Source: Burkholderiales bacterium
GTDB lineage: Bacteria; Pseudomonadota; Gammaproteobacteria; Burkholderiales; Burkholderiaceae_D
DNA length: 6,031 nucleotides
Direction: 5' to 3'
Assembly (NCBI GenBank): GCA_028868455.1
Contig: JAGWUK010000209.1
Span: 1 to 6,031, forward strand
Of this stretch, positions 1 through 5,085 are shown one piece after another (within the stretch, counting starts at the first letter, position 1; each line of letters starts with the position of its first letter). Position numbers and translations under genes: made by a program. Under the pieces are notes generated by a model that saw nothing but the letters and a program-made list of their open reading frames with translations, was not told the DNA's origin and did not search any database.

Positions 1-1
1 G

Positions 2-424
2 GTCAAGGGCTGGTTTGCTGTCTGGCTGATAATGCGTTTTGCGCCACAATGGAATCTGGATGATGGTGCCGTGGCGCTGGTGGCCATCGCAGTATTTGTC
101 GGCCATTTGTGGCCGGTGTTTTTTAAATTTGTCGGCGGTAAAGGTGTGGCAACAGCCGCCGGTGTGCTGATTGGTCTGAATCTTTGGCTGGGCCTTGGTA
201 CGCTGGCGACCTGGTTGATCGTCGCTTTTGCGTTCCGCTATTCGTCACTGGCAGCCTTGATCGCGGCGATTTTTGCGCCTATGTATTACGGTTTGTTATT
301 CGGGCCGGATATTAAATTGCTGGCCGTGTTTGTCATGAGCGCCTTGCTGGTGTATCGCCATCGCCAGAATATCGTCAACCTGATGCAGGGCAAGGAAAGC
401 CGCCTCGGCAGCAAGAAAAAATAA
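2..424 (+). CDS. plsY: PlsY, glycerol-3-phosphate acyltransferase (3' part, start lies before the window)
   Basis: PlsY is an integral inner-membrane enzyme that moves an acyl group from acyl-phosphate to glycerol-3-phosphate, the first acylation step of phospholipid synthesis. The reading frame is open from base 2, and the first residues, VKGW, look like the end of the family's GD-x-x-KG region. The ATG at 32 is therefore internal, and the N-terminal part with motif 1 is missing from the window. Two conserved motifs are visible: GGKGVAT (bases about 134-154), the glycine-rich phosphate-binding loop, and the C-terminal [14 protein letters not shown]. Between them are hydrophobic stretches that would form membrane helices. 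The tail ends in a basic GSKKK. The stop is TAA at 422-424, and a strong terminator follows. The identification is secure; only the 5' end is unknown. Confidence 0.95.
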   Translation, partial: VKGWFAVWLIMRFAPQWNLDDGAVALVAIAVFVGHLWPVFFKFVGGKGVATAAGVLIGLNLWLGLGTLATWLIVAFAFRYSSLAALIAAIFAPMYYGLLFGPDIKLLAVFVMSALLVYRHRQNIVNLMQGKESRLGSKKK

Positions 425-461
425 ATGCAGAAAACCCGGTGCTGACTGCGCCGGTATGGAT

Positions 462-492
462 AAAAAACCCGTCAACGTGTGACGGGTTTTTT
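462..492. terminator. Bidirectional intrinsic terminator between plsY and tsaD
   Basis: A perfect 12-bp inverted repeat, AAAAAACCCGTC (462-473) and GACGGGTTTTTT (481-492), has a 7-base spacer, and one more A-T pair (474/480) can form. The A run on one side and the T run on the other give a GC-rich stem followed by a U tract when read in either direction. It therefore fits termination of plsY on the + strand and of tsaD on the - strand. The tsaD stop codon is at 494-496, right beside it. A smaller hairpin, CCGGTGC (436-442) with GCGCCGG (448-454), lies just upstream and may add to the structure in the plsY transcript. Confidence 0.9.
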
Positions 493-493
493 C

Positions 494-1522
494 TTATGCT
501 GGCGGCAATTCCTGCAAAGGCCAGCGTGGGCGCACATTGAAGCCATAGTCGCGCGTCGCCAATGCCGGATTGGCTTTCAGACGCATCGCACCAGCAAAGG
601 CAATCATGGCACCGTTGTCGGTACAAAATTCCATTTCCGGATAAAACACCTGAAAGCGACGCTTGGCTGCTGCCGCATTCAATCCGGCGCGCAATTGCAG
701 GTTGGCGCCAACGCCACCAGCGATGACGAGGCGCTTTAATCCACTTTCTTTGATCGCCGTGACACATTTGGCGACGATCACATCCACCAGTGCATCGACA
801 AAACCGCGTGCGATATTGGCCTTGTCTTGCTCGCAAATATTGGCCGGATGATTTTTAACCACCGTCAGCACGGCAGTTTTCAGACCGGAAAAGCTGAAGG
901 TCAAATCTTTGGAGTGCAGCATGGGGCGCGGGAATTTATACGCGAGCGGGTCGCCGAACTCGGCCATGCGCGAGATGGCAGGGCCGCCCGGATACGACAG
1001 ACCGAGCAATTTTGCGGATTTGTCGAAAGCCTCACCGGCGGCATCGTCCAGGGTTTCGCCCAGTAACTGATAACGACCAACGCCGTCTACGCGCATCAGT
1101 TGCGTATGCCCGCCGGAGACCAGTAAAGCGATAAACGGAAACGCCGGTGGCTGACTGGCCAGCAAGGGCGACAGCAGATGGCCTTCCAGATGATGGATGC
1201 CCAGCACCGGTTTATCCAGCGCCATCGCCAGACCGCAAGCAACCGAGGCGCCCACCAGCAGGGCGCCCGCTAATCCCGGGCCTTGCGTATAGGCAATGGC
1301 GTCAATCGCGTGTTTGTCGAGAGCGGCTTTACTCAATACTTCAGTGAGCAGTGGCAAGGCGCGCCGGATGTGGTCGCGCGAGGCCAGTTCCGGCACCACG
1401 CCGCCGTATTCCTGATGCATGGCGATTTGCGAATGCAAGGCATGCGCCAGCAAACCGCGCTCGGTATCGTACAAGGCCAGGCCGGTTTCGTCACAGGAAG
1501 ATTCAACGCCGAGAACTATCAT
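494..1522 (-). CDS. tsaD: TsaD, tRNA N6-threonylcarbamoyladenosine transferase
   Basis: TsaD (formerly Gcp/YgjD) is the catalytic subunit of the TsaBDE complex. It transfers the threonylcarbamoyl group from TC-AMP to A37 of tRNAs that read ANN codons. The 342-residue product has the usual family length. It begins [14 protein letters not shown], the typical ASKHA-fold start. The metal-site motif HLEGH gives H111 and H115, and the third ligand region is CTDNGAMIA with D302. SGGHT (136-140), the [14 protein letters not shown] segment (about 155-168) and the nucleotide-binding AGGVGAN (268-274) are all present. The start ATG (1520-1522) matches the family N-terminus exactly; no good Shine-Dalgarno sequence is seen before it. 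The gene converges on plsY and is divergent from the ANTAR regulator. It is a housekeeping gene with no apparent link to nitrate uptake. Confidence 0.97.
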   Translation of the reverse strand: MIVLGVESSCDETGLALYDTERGLLAHALHSQIAMHQEYGGVVPELASRDHIRRALPLLTEVLSKAALDKHAIDAIAYTQGPGLAGALLVGASVACGLAMALDKPVLGIHHLEGHLLSPLLASQPPAFPFIALLVSGGHTQLMRVDGVGRYQLLGETLDDAAGEAFDKSAKLLGLSYPGGPAISRMAEFGDPLAYKFPRPMLHSKDLTFSFSGLKTAVLTVVKNHPANICEQDKANIARGFVDALVDVIVAKCVTAIKESGLKRLVIAGGVGANLQLRAGLNAAAAKRRFQVFYPEMEFCTDNGAMIAFAGAMRLKANPALATRDYGFNVRPRWPLQELPPA

Positions 1523-1548
1523 GAAGCTGCTTTATATAAATGAGAATG

Positions 1549-1561
1549 ACCGCTGAGCGGT
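1549..1561. repeat. Short perfect dyad in the tsaD/nasT intergenic region
   Basis: ACCGCT (1549-1554) and AGCGGT (1556-1561) form a perfect 6-1-6 palindrome 27 bases upstream of the tsaD start. It could be an operator or the base of a hairpin in the tsaD leader. No known binding consensus is recognised. Confidence 0.4.
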
Positions 1562-1564
1562 ACA

Positions 1565-1595
1565 CGTCACGGCACTTGTCGTCATGGCCGTGACG
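1565..1595. repeat. 9-bp inverted repeat in the tsaD/nasT intergenic region
   Basis: CGTCACGGC (1565-1573) and GCCGTGACG (1587-1595) are perfect inverted repeats with a 13-base spacer. There is no T run on either side, so this is not a classical terminator. It may be a regulator binding site or a leader hairpin, and its position would suit control of tsaD. It lies only 4 bases from the 1549-1561 dyad. Confidence 0.45.
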
Positions 1596-1626
1596 GACAT
1601 GTTTGCGGTTGTCCTGTTGGTGAAAA

Positions 1627-1643
1627 ATTGCCAAGCCGGCAAT
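1627..1643. repeat. Small inverted repeat upstream of the ANTAR regulator gene
   Basis: ATTGCC (1627-1632) and GGCAAT (1638-1643) pair perfectly around a 5-base loop. It lies upstream of the suggested nasT promoter. A stem of six pairs can occur by chance, so the functional weight is low. Confidence 0.3.
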
Positions 1644-1700
1644 ATTTGGCGCGGCATGGCGATCACTGGCAAGTTGAACTGCGCCATTGTGGTTCAAATC

Positions 1701-1729
1701 TTGCTAGTGAATGCATACGAGATTATATC
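1701..1729 (+). promoter_or_regulatory. Possible sigma-70 promoter for the ANTAR regulator gene
   Basis: TTGCTA (1701-1706, 4 of 6 to TTGACA) and TATATC (1724-1729, 4 of 6 to TATAAT) are separated by 17 bases. Transcription would start near 1736. That would leave a leader of about 57 bases before the preferred ATG at 1793, but only about 9 before the alternative ATG at 1745. This is a modest match found by eye. Confidence 0.35.
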
Positions 1730-1792
1730 TGCCAACCCACAAACATGCGTACCAAACCCAGCGAAACCCGAAGCAATACCCCCACTGCGACC

Positions 1793-2413
1793 ATGCTGAA
1801 GATTGTCGTGGTGAATACGGTTATCGAGCGCGAAGATGAGCAGCAAGAAGAGGCGCAGGCGCAAATTGCGCGTTCGCGTGCCTTGCGCATAGGTTTGCTG
1901 CAAGCTGGTTATAACGTGATTGCCTCGATCCCCGGCGACATTTACATGAGTGAGCGCATCGCCCAGTTGCAGCCCGACATGATCATCATCGACGCCGAAT
2001 CCGATTCGCGCGACGTGTTGGAGCATATGGTTTTGCTGACGCGCGACGCCCCGCGCCCTATCGTGTTGTTCACCGAGGACGACAGCCAGAGCAATATGGC
2101 CATCGCGATGGAAGCTGGCGTGTCTGCTTATGTGGTGGCAGGTTTGCAGGCAGAAAGGATCAAACCGGTATTGGATGTTGCCATGGCACGCTTCAATGCC
2201 GATCAGCGTTTGCGCTCCGAATTATCGGATACCAAGGCCAGACTGGCCGAACGCAAGACCATAGAGCGTGCCAAAGGATTATTAATGGAAAGGCATCACC
2301 TGTCTGAAAATGAAGCGTATCAAAGGCTACGCAAACAAGCGATGGAAAAGAACCTGAAACTGGTCGAGCTGGCGCAGCGGGTGCTGGATGTGGCCGACTT
2401 GCTGGGCGGGTAA
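1793..2413 (+). CDS. nasT: NasT-type ANTAR-domain response regulator (RNA-binding antiterminator)
   Basis: This is a cytoplasmic regulator with an N-terminal receiver-like domain (about 1-130) and a C-terminal ANTAR RNA-binding domain (about 143-204). ANTAR hallmarks are RKTIERAKGLLMERHHLSENEAY and LRKQAM, numbered here from the ATG at 1793 (206 aa). NasT proteins bind hexaloop hairpins in nitrate-assimilation leaders and prevent termination. The leader just downstream (2551-2661) has such hairpins, so it is the likely target. The receiver keeps an aspartate after strand 3 (IIID, D67) and T94. The acidic pair at the end of strand 1 is replaced by N8-T9 (VVVNT), and the conserved lysine is absent (YVVAGL). 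About 13 extra, glutamate-rich residues follow strand 1. The frame is open from a TTG at 1628, with an ATG at 1745. I chose 1793 because MLKIVVVN is where the fold begins; none of the three has a clear ribosome-binding site. No nasS lies beside it. Confidence 0.85.
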   Translation: MLKIVVVNTVIEREDEQQEEAQAQIARSRALRIGLLQAGYNVIASIPGDIYMSERIAQLQPDMIIIDAESDSRDVLEHMVLLTRDAPRPIVLFTEDDSQSNMAIAMEAGVSAYVVAGLQAERIKPVLDVAMARFNADQRLRSELSDTKARLAERKTIERAKGLLMERHHLSENEAYQRLRKQAMEKNLKLVELAQRVLDVADLLGG

Positions 2414-2428
2414 ACGAGGACATGGAAG

Positions 2429-2463
2429 CGCGTACAAATGGTGCATTGCATCATAGAAGTGCG
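2429..2463 (+). promoter_or_regulatory. Two tandem NtrC-like binding sites (upstream enhancer)
   Basis: The NtrC consensus is TGCACC-N5-GGTGCA, with a GC-N11-GC core. Site 1 (2429-2445) has the core in place and a perfect right half, GGTGCA, but a poor left half: 8 of 12 consensus bases. Site 2 (2447-2463) reads TGCATC-N5-AGTGCG: 9 of 12 bases, core in place. The site centres (2437 and 2455) lie about 115 and 97 bases upstream of the predicted sigma-54 start, the usual enhancer range. The match was made by eye; the strength of the nearby -24/-12 promoter supports it. Confidence 0.55.
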
Positions 2464-2525
2464 CATTCTGAACTGCGGCGGGGCGAAGTGGCAGACAAAC
2501 TCTGTGTCGCTATCCAGAAGAAGGC

Positions 2526-2540
2526 TGGCACGGCATTTGC
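2526..2540 (+). promoter_or_regulatory. Sigma-54 (RpoN) -24/-12 promoter of the nrt operon
   Basis: TGGCACGGCATTTGC matches the sigma-54 consensus TGGCACG-N4-TTGC at every specified base. GG is at 2527-2528, GC at 2539-2540, and the spacing between them is exactly 10. Taking C2540 as -12 puts the start near 2552, at the first base pairs of the first leader hairpin. It lies 113 bases after the nasT stop, so the nrt operon can be transcribed from its own promoter. Sigma-54 needs an enhancer-binding activator, and NtrC is the natural candidate given the sites upstream. Confidence 0.85.
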
Positions 2541-2550
2541 GTTAGCTACT

Positions 2551-2620
2551 CTGAGCGCCAACGACGGTGCTCAGGCGAATCTGGCTAATGACGGTCGGTT
2601 CTCCCCAGACAAAGGTGTCT
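2551..2620 (+). promoter_or_regulatory. ANTAR-target leader RNA with three A1/G4 hexaloop hairpins
   Basis: Hairpin 1 (2551-2574): CTGAGCGCC and GGTGCTCAG form a 9-bp stem with one G-U pair, and the loop is AACGAC. Hairpin 2 (2577-2601): GAATC/GGTTC and GGCT/GGTC form a stem of 9 pairs with several G-U pairs and one bulged T (2582); the loop is AATGAC (2587-2592). Hairpin 3 (2607-2620): AGAC/GTCT, with loop AAAGGT. Every loop has six bases with A first and G fourth, the known requirement for binding by ANTAR proteins such as NasR, NasT and EutV. The 3' arm of hairpin 3 (2617-2620) also belongs to the 5' arm of the following terminator, so forming hairpin 3 blocks the terminator. Hairpin 1 is very convincing, hairpin 3 convincing by position, and hairpin 2 weaker. 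The expected ligand is the ANTAR regulator encoded upstream. Confidence 0.85.
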
Positions 2621-2661
2621 TCCCACGCAGCGCAAGCAGTGTGGCAAGGCATCTTTTTTTT
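2614..2661 (+). terminator. Regulated intrinsic terminator (attenuator) in the nrt leader
   Basis: The 5' arm GGTGTCTTCCCACGC (2614-2628) pairs with GTGTGGCAAGGCATC (2639-2653). This gives 15 positions with three G-U pairs and one C-C mismatch (2622/2645). The loop has 10 bases (2629-2638), and eight T follow (2654-2661). It lies about 90 bases before nrtA and after the sigma-54 start, so it would stop most transcripts before the operon. It overlaps hairpin 3 of the ANTAR leader, which explains how it could be switched off. Confidence 0.88.
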
Positions 2662-2678
2662 GCTTCTGACTGACGCAA

Positions 2679-2695
2679 AACCGCTACGGCGGGTT
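2679..2695 (+). other. Hairpin with UACG tetraloop in the nrtA 5' leader
   Basis: CCGC (2681-2684) and GCGG (2689-2692) close a TACG loop of the stable cUNCGg type. AA (2679-2680) and TT (2694-2695) extend it past a bulged G. No T run follows, so it is not a terminator. It lies between the attenuator and the nrtA ribosome-binding site and may insulate or stabilise the read-through mRNA. This is a structural observation only. Confidence 0.4.
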
Positions 2696-2751
2696 CAAGG
2701 CAACGTTGCGAAAGTCCCATTGCTTAATCATTTTCAAGCCGGAGTGCAGAC

Positions 2752-4041
2752 ATGTTGAAACAGGATTTAAACGCAAACAATGAAGGCAAGAATAATCATG
2801 AAGATCGCGAGCCGGCTTTTAGCCGTCGCCAATTCCTGCATACTGCCGTTGCGGCAACCGGAGCTGGCATGATGGGGCTGAGCACAGGTGGTGTCTGGGC
2901 GGCAGGTTCCGACAAACCAGAGAAAGAAGAAGTCAGGATAGGATTTATCCCGCTGACGGATTGCGCCTCGGTGGTGATGGCATCGGTATTGGGTTTCGAT
3001 AAAAAATACGGCATCAAAATCGTACCAACCAAGGAATCTTCGTGGGCTGGTGTGCGTGACAAACTCGTCAACGGCGAACTTGATGCGGCGCATGTCTTGT
3101 ACGGTCTGATCTATGGCGTGCAGCTCGGTGTCAGCGGCAATAAAAAAGACATGGCCGTCCTGATGTCGATCAACAACAACGGTCAGGCCATCAGCCTGTC
3201 CAAAAAGCTGGCCGAAAAAGGGGCGGTCGATGGCGCCGGACTTGCCAAGCTGATGCAGATGGAAAAGCGCGAATACACATTCGCCCAGACTTTCCCCACC
3301 GGCACGCATGCCATGTGGCTGTATTACTGGCTGGCAGCGTATGGCATTAATCCGATGAAAGACGCCAAGGTGATCACCGTACCGCCGCCGCAAATGGTCG
3401 CCAATATGCGGGTCGGCAATATGGATGGATTTTGCGTCGGCGAACCGTGGAACCATCGCGCGATCGCCGACGGCATCGGCTTTACCGCTGCCACCTCGCA
3501 AGATGTCTGGAAAGACCATCCGGAAAAAGTGCTGGGCACCACCGCCGACTTCGTTAAAAAATATCCCAACACCGCGCGCGCCATGACAGCCGCCGTGCTG
3601 GAAGCGAGCCGCTGGATTGATGCATCGCTGTCCAACAAAAACAAAATGGCTGCCACCATCGCTGACAAAGCCTATGTCAACACCTCGGTCGATGTGATTA
3701 ATCAGCGGATTCTGGGACGCTATCAAAACGGTCTGGGCAAAACCTGGGATGACCCGAATTACATGAAGTTCTTTAACGACGGCGCCGTGAATTTTCCTTA
3801 CCTGTCGGACGGCATGTGGTTCCTGACTCAGCACAAACGTTGGGGGTTGCTGAAAACCGATCCCGATTATCTGGCCGTTGCCAAAGCTGTCAACCACATC
3901 GACGTCTACAAGGATGCCGCTGCCATGGCCAAAGTGGCGCTGCCGAAAAGCGATATGCGCAGCAGCAAGCTGATCGACGGTTCGGTCTGGGATGGCAAGA
4001 ATCCGGCAGCCTACGCTGCTTCGTTCAAGATCAGGGCCTGA
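2752..4041 (+). CDS. nrtA: NrtA-like nitrate/nitrite ABC transporter substrate-binding protein, Tat-exported
   Basis: This is the solute-binding component of a nitrate/nitrite importer, 429 aa, of the NrtA/CmpA family. Residues 24-29 (SRRQFL), followed by a hydrophobic stretch to about 50 (VWAAG), form a twin-arginine signal. The protein should therefore be exported folded, with cleavage near residue 50; no lipobox cysteine is seen. W98, Q145, H186 and K259 sit in a pattern that matches the nitrate ligands I recall for cyanobacterial NrtA (W102, Q155, H196, K269), the last three with a constant offset of 10. This favours nitrate over bicarbonate or a sulfonate. GGAG at 2741-2744, 7 bases before the ATG, sets the start. 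Expression should depend on the sigma-54 promoter and the attenuator upstream. NasS sensors are related, but they lack an export signal. The family is secure; nitrate specificity is likely. Confidence 0.92.
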   Translation: MLKQDLNANNEGKNNHEDREPAFSRRQFLHTAVAATGAGMMGLSTGGVWAAGSDKPEKEEVRIGFIPLTDCASVVMASVLGFDKKYGIKIVPTKESSWAGVRDKLVNGELDAAHVLYGLIYGVQLGVSGNKKDMAVLMSINNNGQAISLSKKLAEKGAVDGAGLAKLMQMEKREYTFAQTFPTGTHAMWLYYWLAAYGINPMKDAKVITVPPPQMVANMRVGNMDGFCVGEPWNHRAIADGIGFTAATSQDVWKDHPEKVLGTTADFVKKYPNTARAMTAAVLEASRWIDASLSNKNKMAATIADKAYVNTSVDVINQRILGRYQNGLGKTWDDPNYMKFFNDGAVNFPYLSDGMWFLTQHKRWGLLKTDPDYLAVAKAVNHIDVYKDAAAMAKVALPKSDMRSSKLIDGSVWDGKNPAAYAASFKIRA

Positions 4042-4071
4042 GGTTTAATCTGCTCACGCAAACTTCACCAG

Positions 4072-4100
4072 CGCATACCAGCGAAGTCTGATGGTATGCG
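4072..4100 (+). repeat. Intercistronic hairpin between nrtA and nrtB
   Basis: CGCATACCA (4072-4080) and TGGTATGCG (4092-4100) form a perfect 9-bp inverted repeat with an 11-base loop; a G-U pair (4071/4101) can be added. No T run follows, so full termination is unlikely. Its place 30 bases after the nrtA stop fits an mRNA-stabilising or processing element that lets the binding protein be made in excess over the membrane parts, as is common in ABC importer operons. ACTTC (4062-4066) can also pair with GAAGT (4083-4087), a competing fold. Confidence 0.6.
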
Positions 4101-4167
4101 TAGCCCGGTAAACCGTATCCCTGATTGCATCGCCTGAACAACCAAGAAGCATTGAGAAGGAGTCCGC

Positions 4168-5085
4168 ATGAATACCCTGGTACAAGGCGCATTAAACGAG
4201 CCGGCGGCAAGTGTCGCCACGCCGGCAAAAGCTGACACGGCATCCACCGACAGCGTCATTCAAAAAACATCATCGGTGGCGGCCAAAACCGACAAAGCGC
4301 CCATGTCGTTTCGCCCGTTTTTATTGGCTGTACTGCCGCCTTTATTTGGCATCGGTATGCTGATTTTGATCTGGGAAATCGTCGCCATCAAGACCTCGTC
4401 GTTTCCCTCGCCGTGGCTGACGCTGCAAGAAGCGATCAAGATTTTTTCCGATCCGTTTTATCGCAATGGCCCCAACGACCAAGGCATAGGCTGGAATATT
4501 TATGCGTCGCTAAAACGCGTCGGCGTTGGTTTTGGTCTGGCGGCACTGGCCGGTATTCCCTTGGGTTTTCTGATCGGGCGCTTCAAGTTTTTATCCGGCA
4601 TGTTTAATCCCATCATCAGCTTGTTAAAACCGGTTTCGCCATTGGCATGGTTGCCGATTGGTTTGCTGGTCTTCAAGTCGGCTGACCCGGCGGCGATCTG
4701 GTCGATATTTATTTGCTCAATCTGGCCGATGGTCATCAACACCGCCATCGGCGTGCAGCGCGTGCCGCAGGATTATATGAATGTCGCACGCGTGCTGAAT
4801 TTATCGGAATGGAAAATCATCACCAAGATTTTGCTGCCCTCGGTTTTGCCGTACATGCTGACCGGCGTGCGGCTTGCCATCGGCACGGCATGGCTGGTGA
4901 TCGTCGCAGCCGAGATGTTAACTGGTGGCGTCGGCATCGGCTTCTGGGTCTGGGACGAGTGGAATAATCTGAACGTGCAACACATCATCATCGCCATCGT
5001 CGTCATCGGTCTGGTCGGTTTGATACTCGAACAAATTCTGGTAGCCGTGGCACGCAGTTTTACTTATGAAGAGGTGAGAACATGA
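4168..5085 (+). CDS. nrtB: NrtB-type nitrate/nitrite ABC transporter permease
   Basis: This is the integral membrane subunit of the importer, 305 aa, in the BPD_transp_1 superfamily with NrtB, SsuC and TauC. Hydrophobic segments lie at roughly 50-74, 112-137, 145-170, 174-195, 228-250 and 272-293, consistent with about six helices. The cytoplasmic EAA-type loop that contacts the ATPase is at about 202-228 (YMNVARVLNLSEWK, then ILLPSVLPYM). The first 45 or so residues are rich in Ala, Ser, Thr and Lys and look like a disordered cytoplasmic tail, longer than in many homologues. AAGGAG (4157-4162), 5 bases before the ATG, supports this start over the internal ATG at M46. The gene lies 126 bases after nrtA and overlaps the ATPase gene by four bases, which implies coupled translation. 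The nitrate assignment rests on the neighbouring binding protein. Confidence 0.92.
   Translation: MNTLVQGALNEPAASVATPAKADTASTDSVIQKTSSVAAKTDKAPMSFRPFLLAVLPPLFGIGMLILIWEIVAIKTSSFPSPWLTLQEAIKIFSDPFYRNGPNDQGIGWNIYASLKRVGVGFGLAALAGIPLGFLIGRFKFLSGMFNPIISLLKPVSPLAWLPIGLLVFKSADPAAIWSIFICSIWPMVINTAIGVQRVPQDYMNVARVLNLSEWKIITKILLPSVLPYMLTGVRLAIGTAWLVIVAAEMLTGGVGIGFWVWDEWNNLNVQHIIIAIVVIGLVGLILEQILVAVARSFTYEEVRT

Noticed and set aside
1528..1545. TATATAAA on the - strand as a -10 box for tsaD
   Set aside because: No -35 element is found at the right distance, and the start would leave almost no leader before the ATG.
1628..1792. N-terminal extension of the ANTAR regulator from the TTG at 1628
   Set aside because: The extension does not resemble the receiver fold and has no ribosome-binding site, and a likely promoter lies inside it. 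The ATG at 1745 remains possible but would leave a very short leader.
2422..2673. Open frame of 83 codons between nasT and nrtA
   Set aside because: It runs through the sigma-54 promoter, the ANTAR hairpins and the terminator. The GAGGA before its ATG is only one base away, and the protein has no recognisable features. Non-coding structure explains the region better.
2700..2709. Palindrome GCAACGTTGC upstream of nrtA
   Set aside because: A 10-base palindrome with no loop and no known consensus. It may be chance, and nothing nearby supports a role.
2767..3897. Long open frame of 376 codons on the - strand opposite nrtA
   Set aside because: It is the reverse-strand shadow of a well-supported gene. 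Its translation is rich in His, Gly and Arg with no family resemblance.
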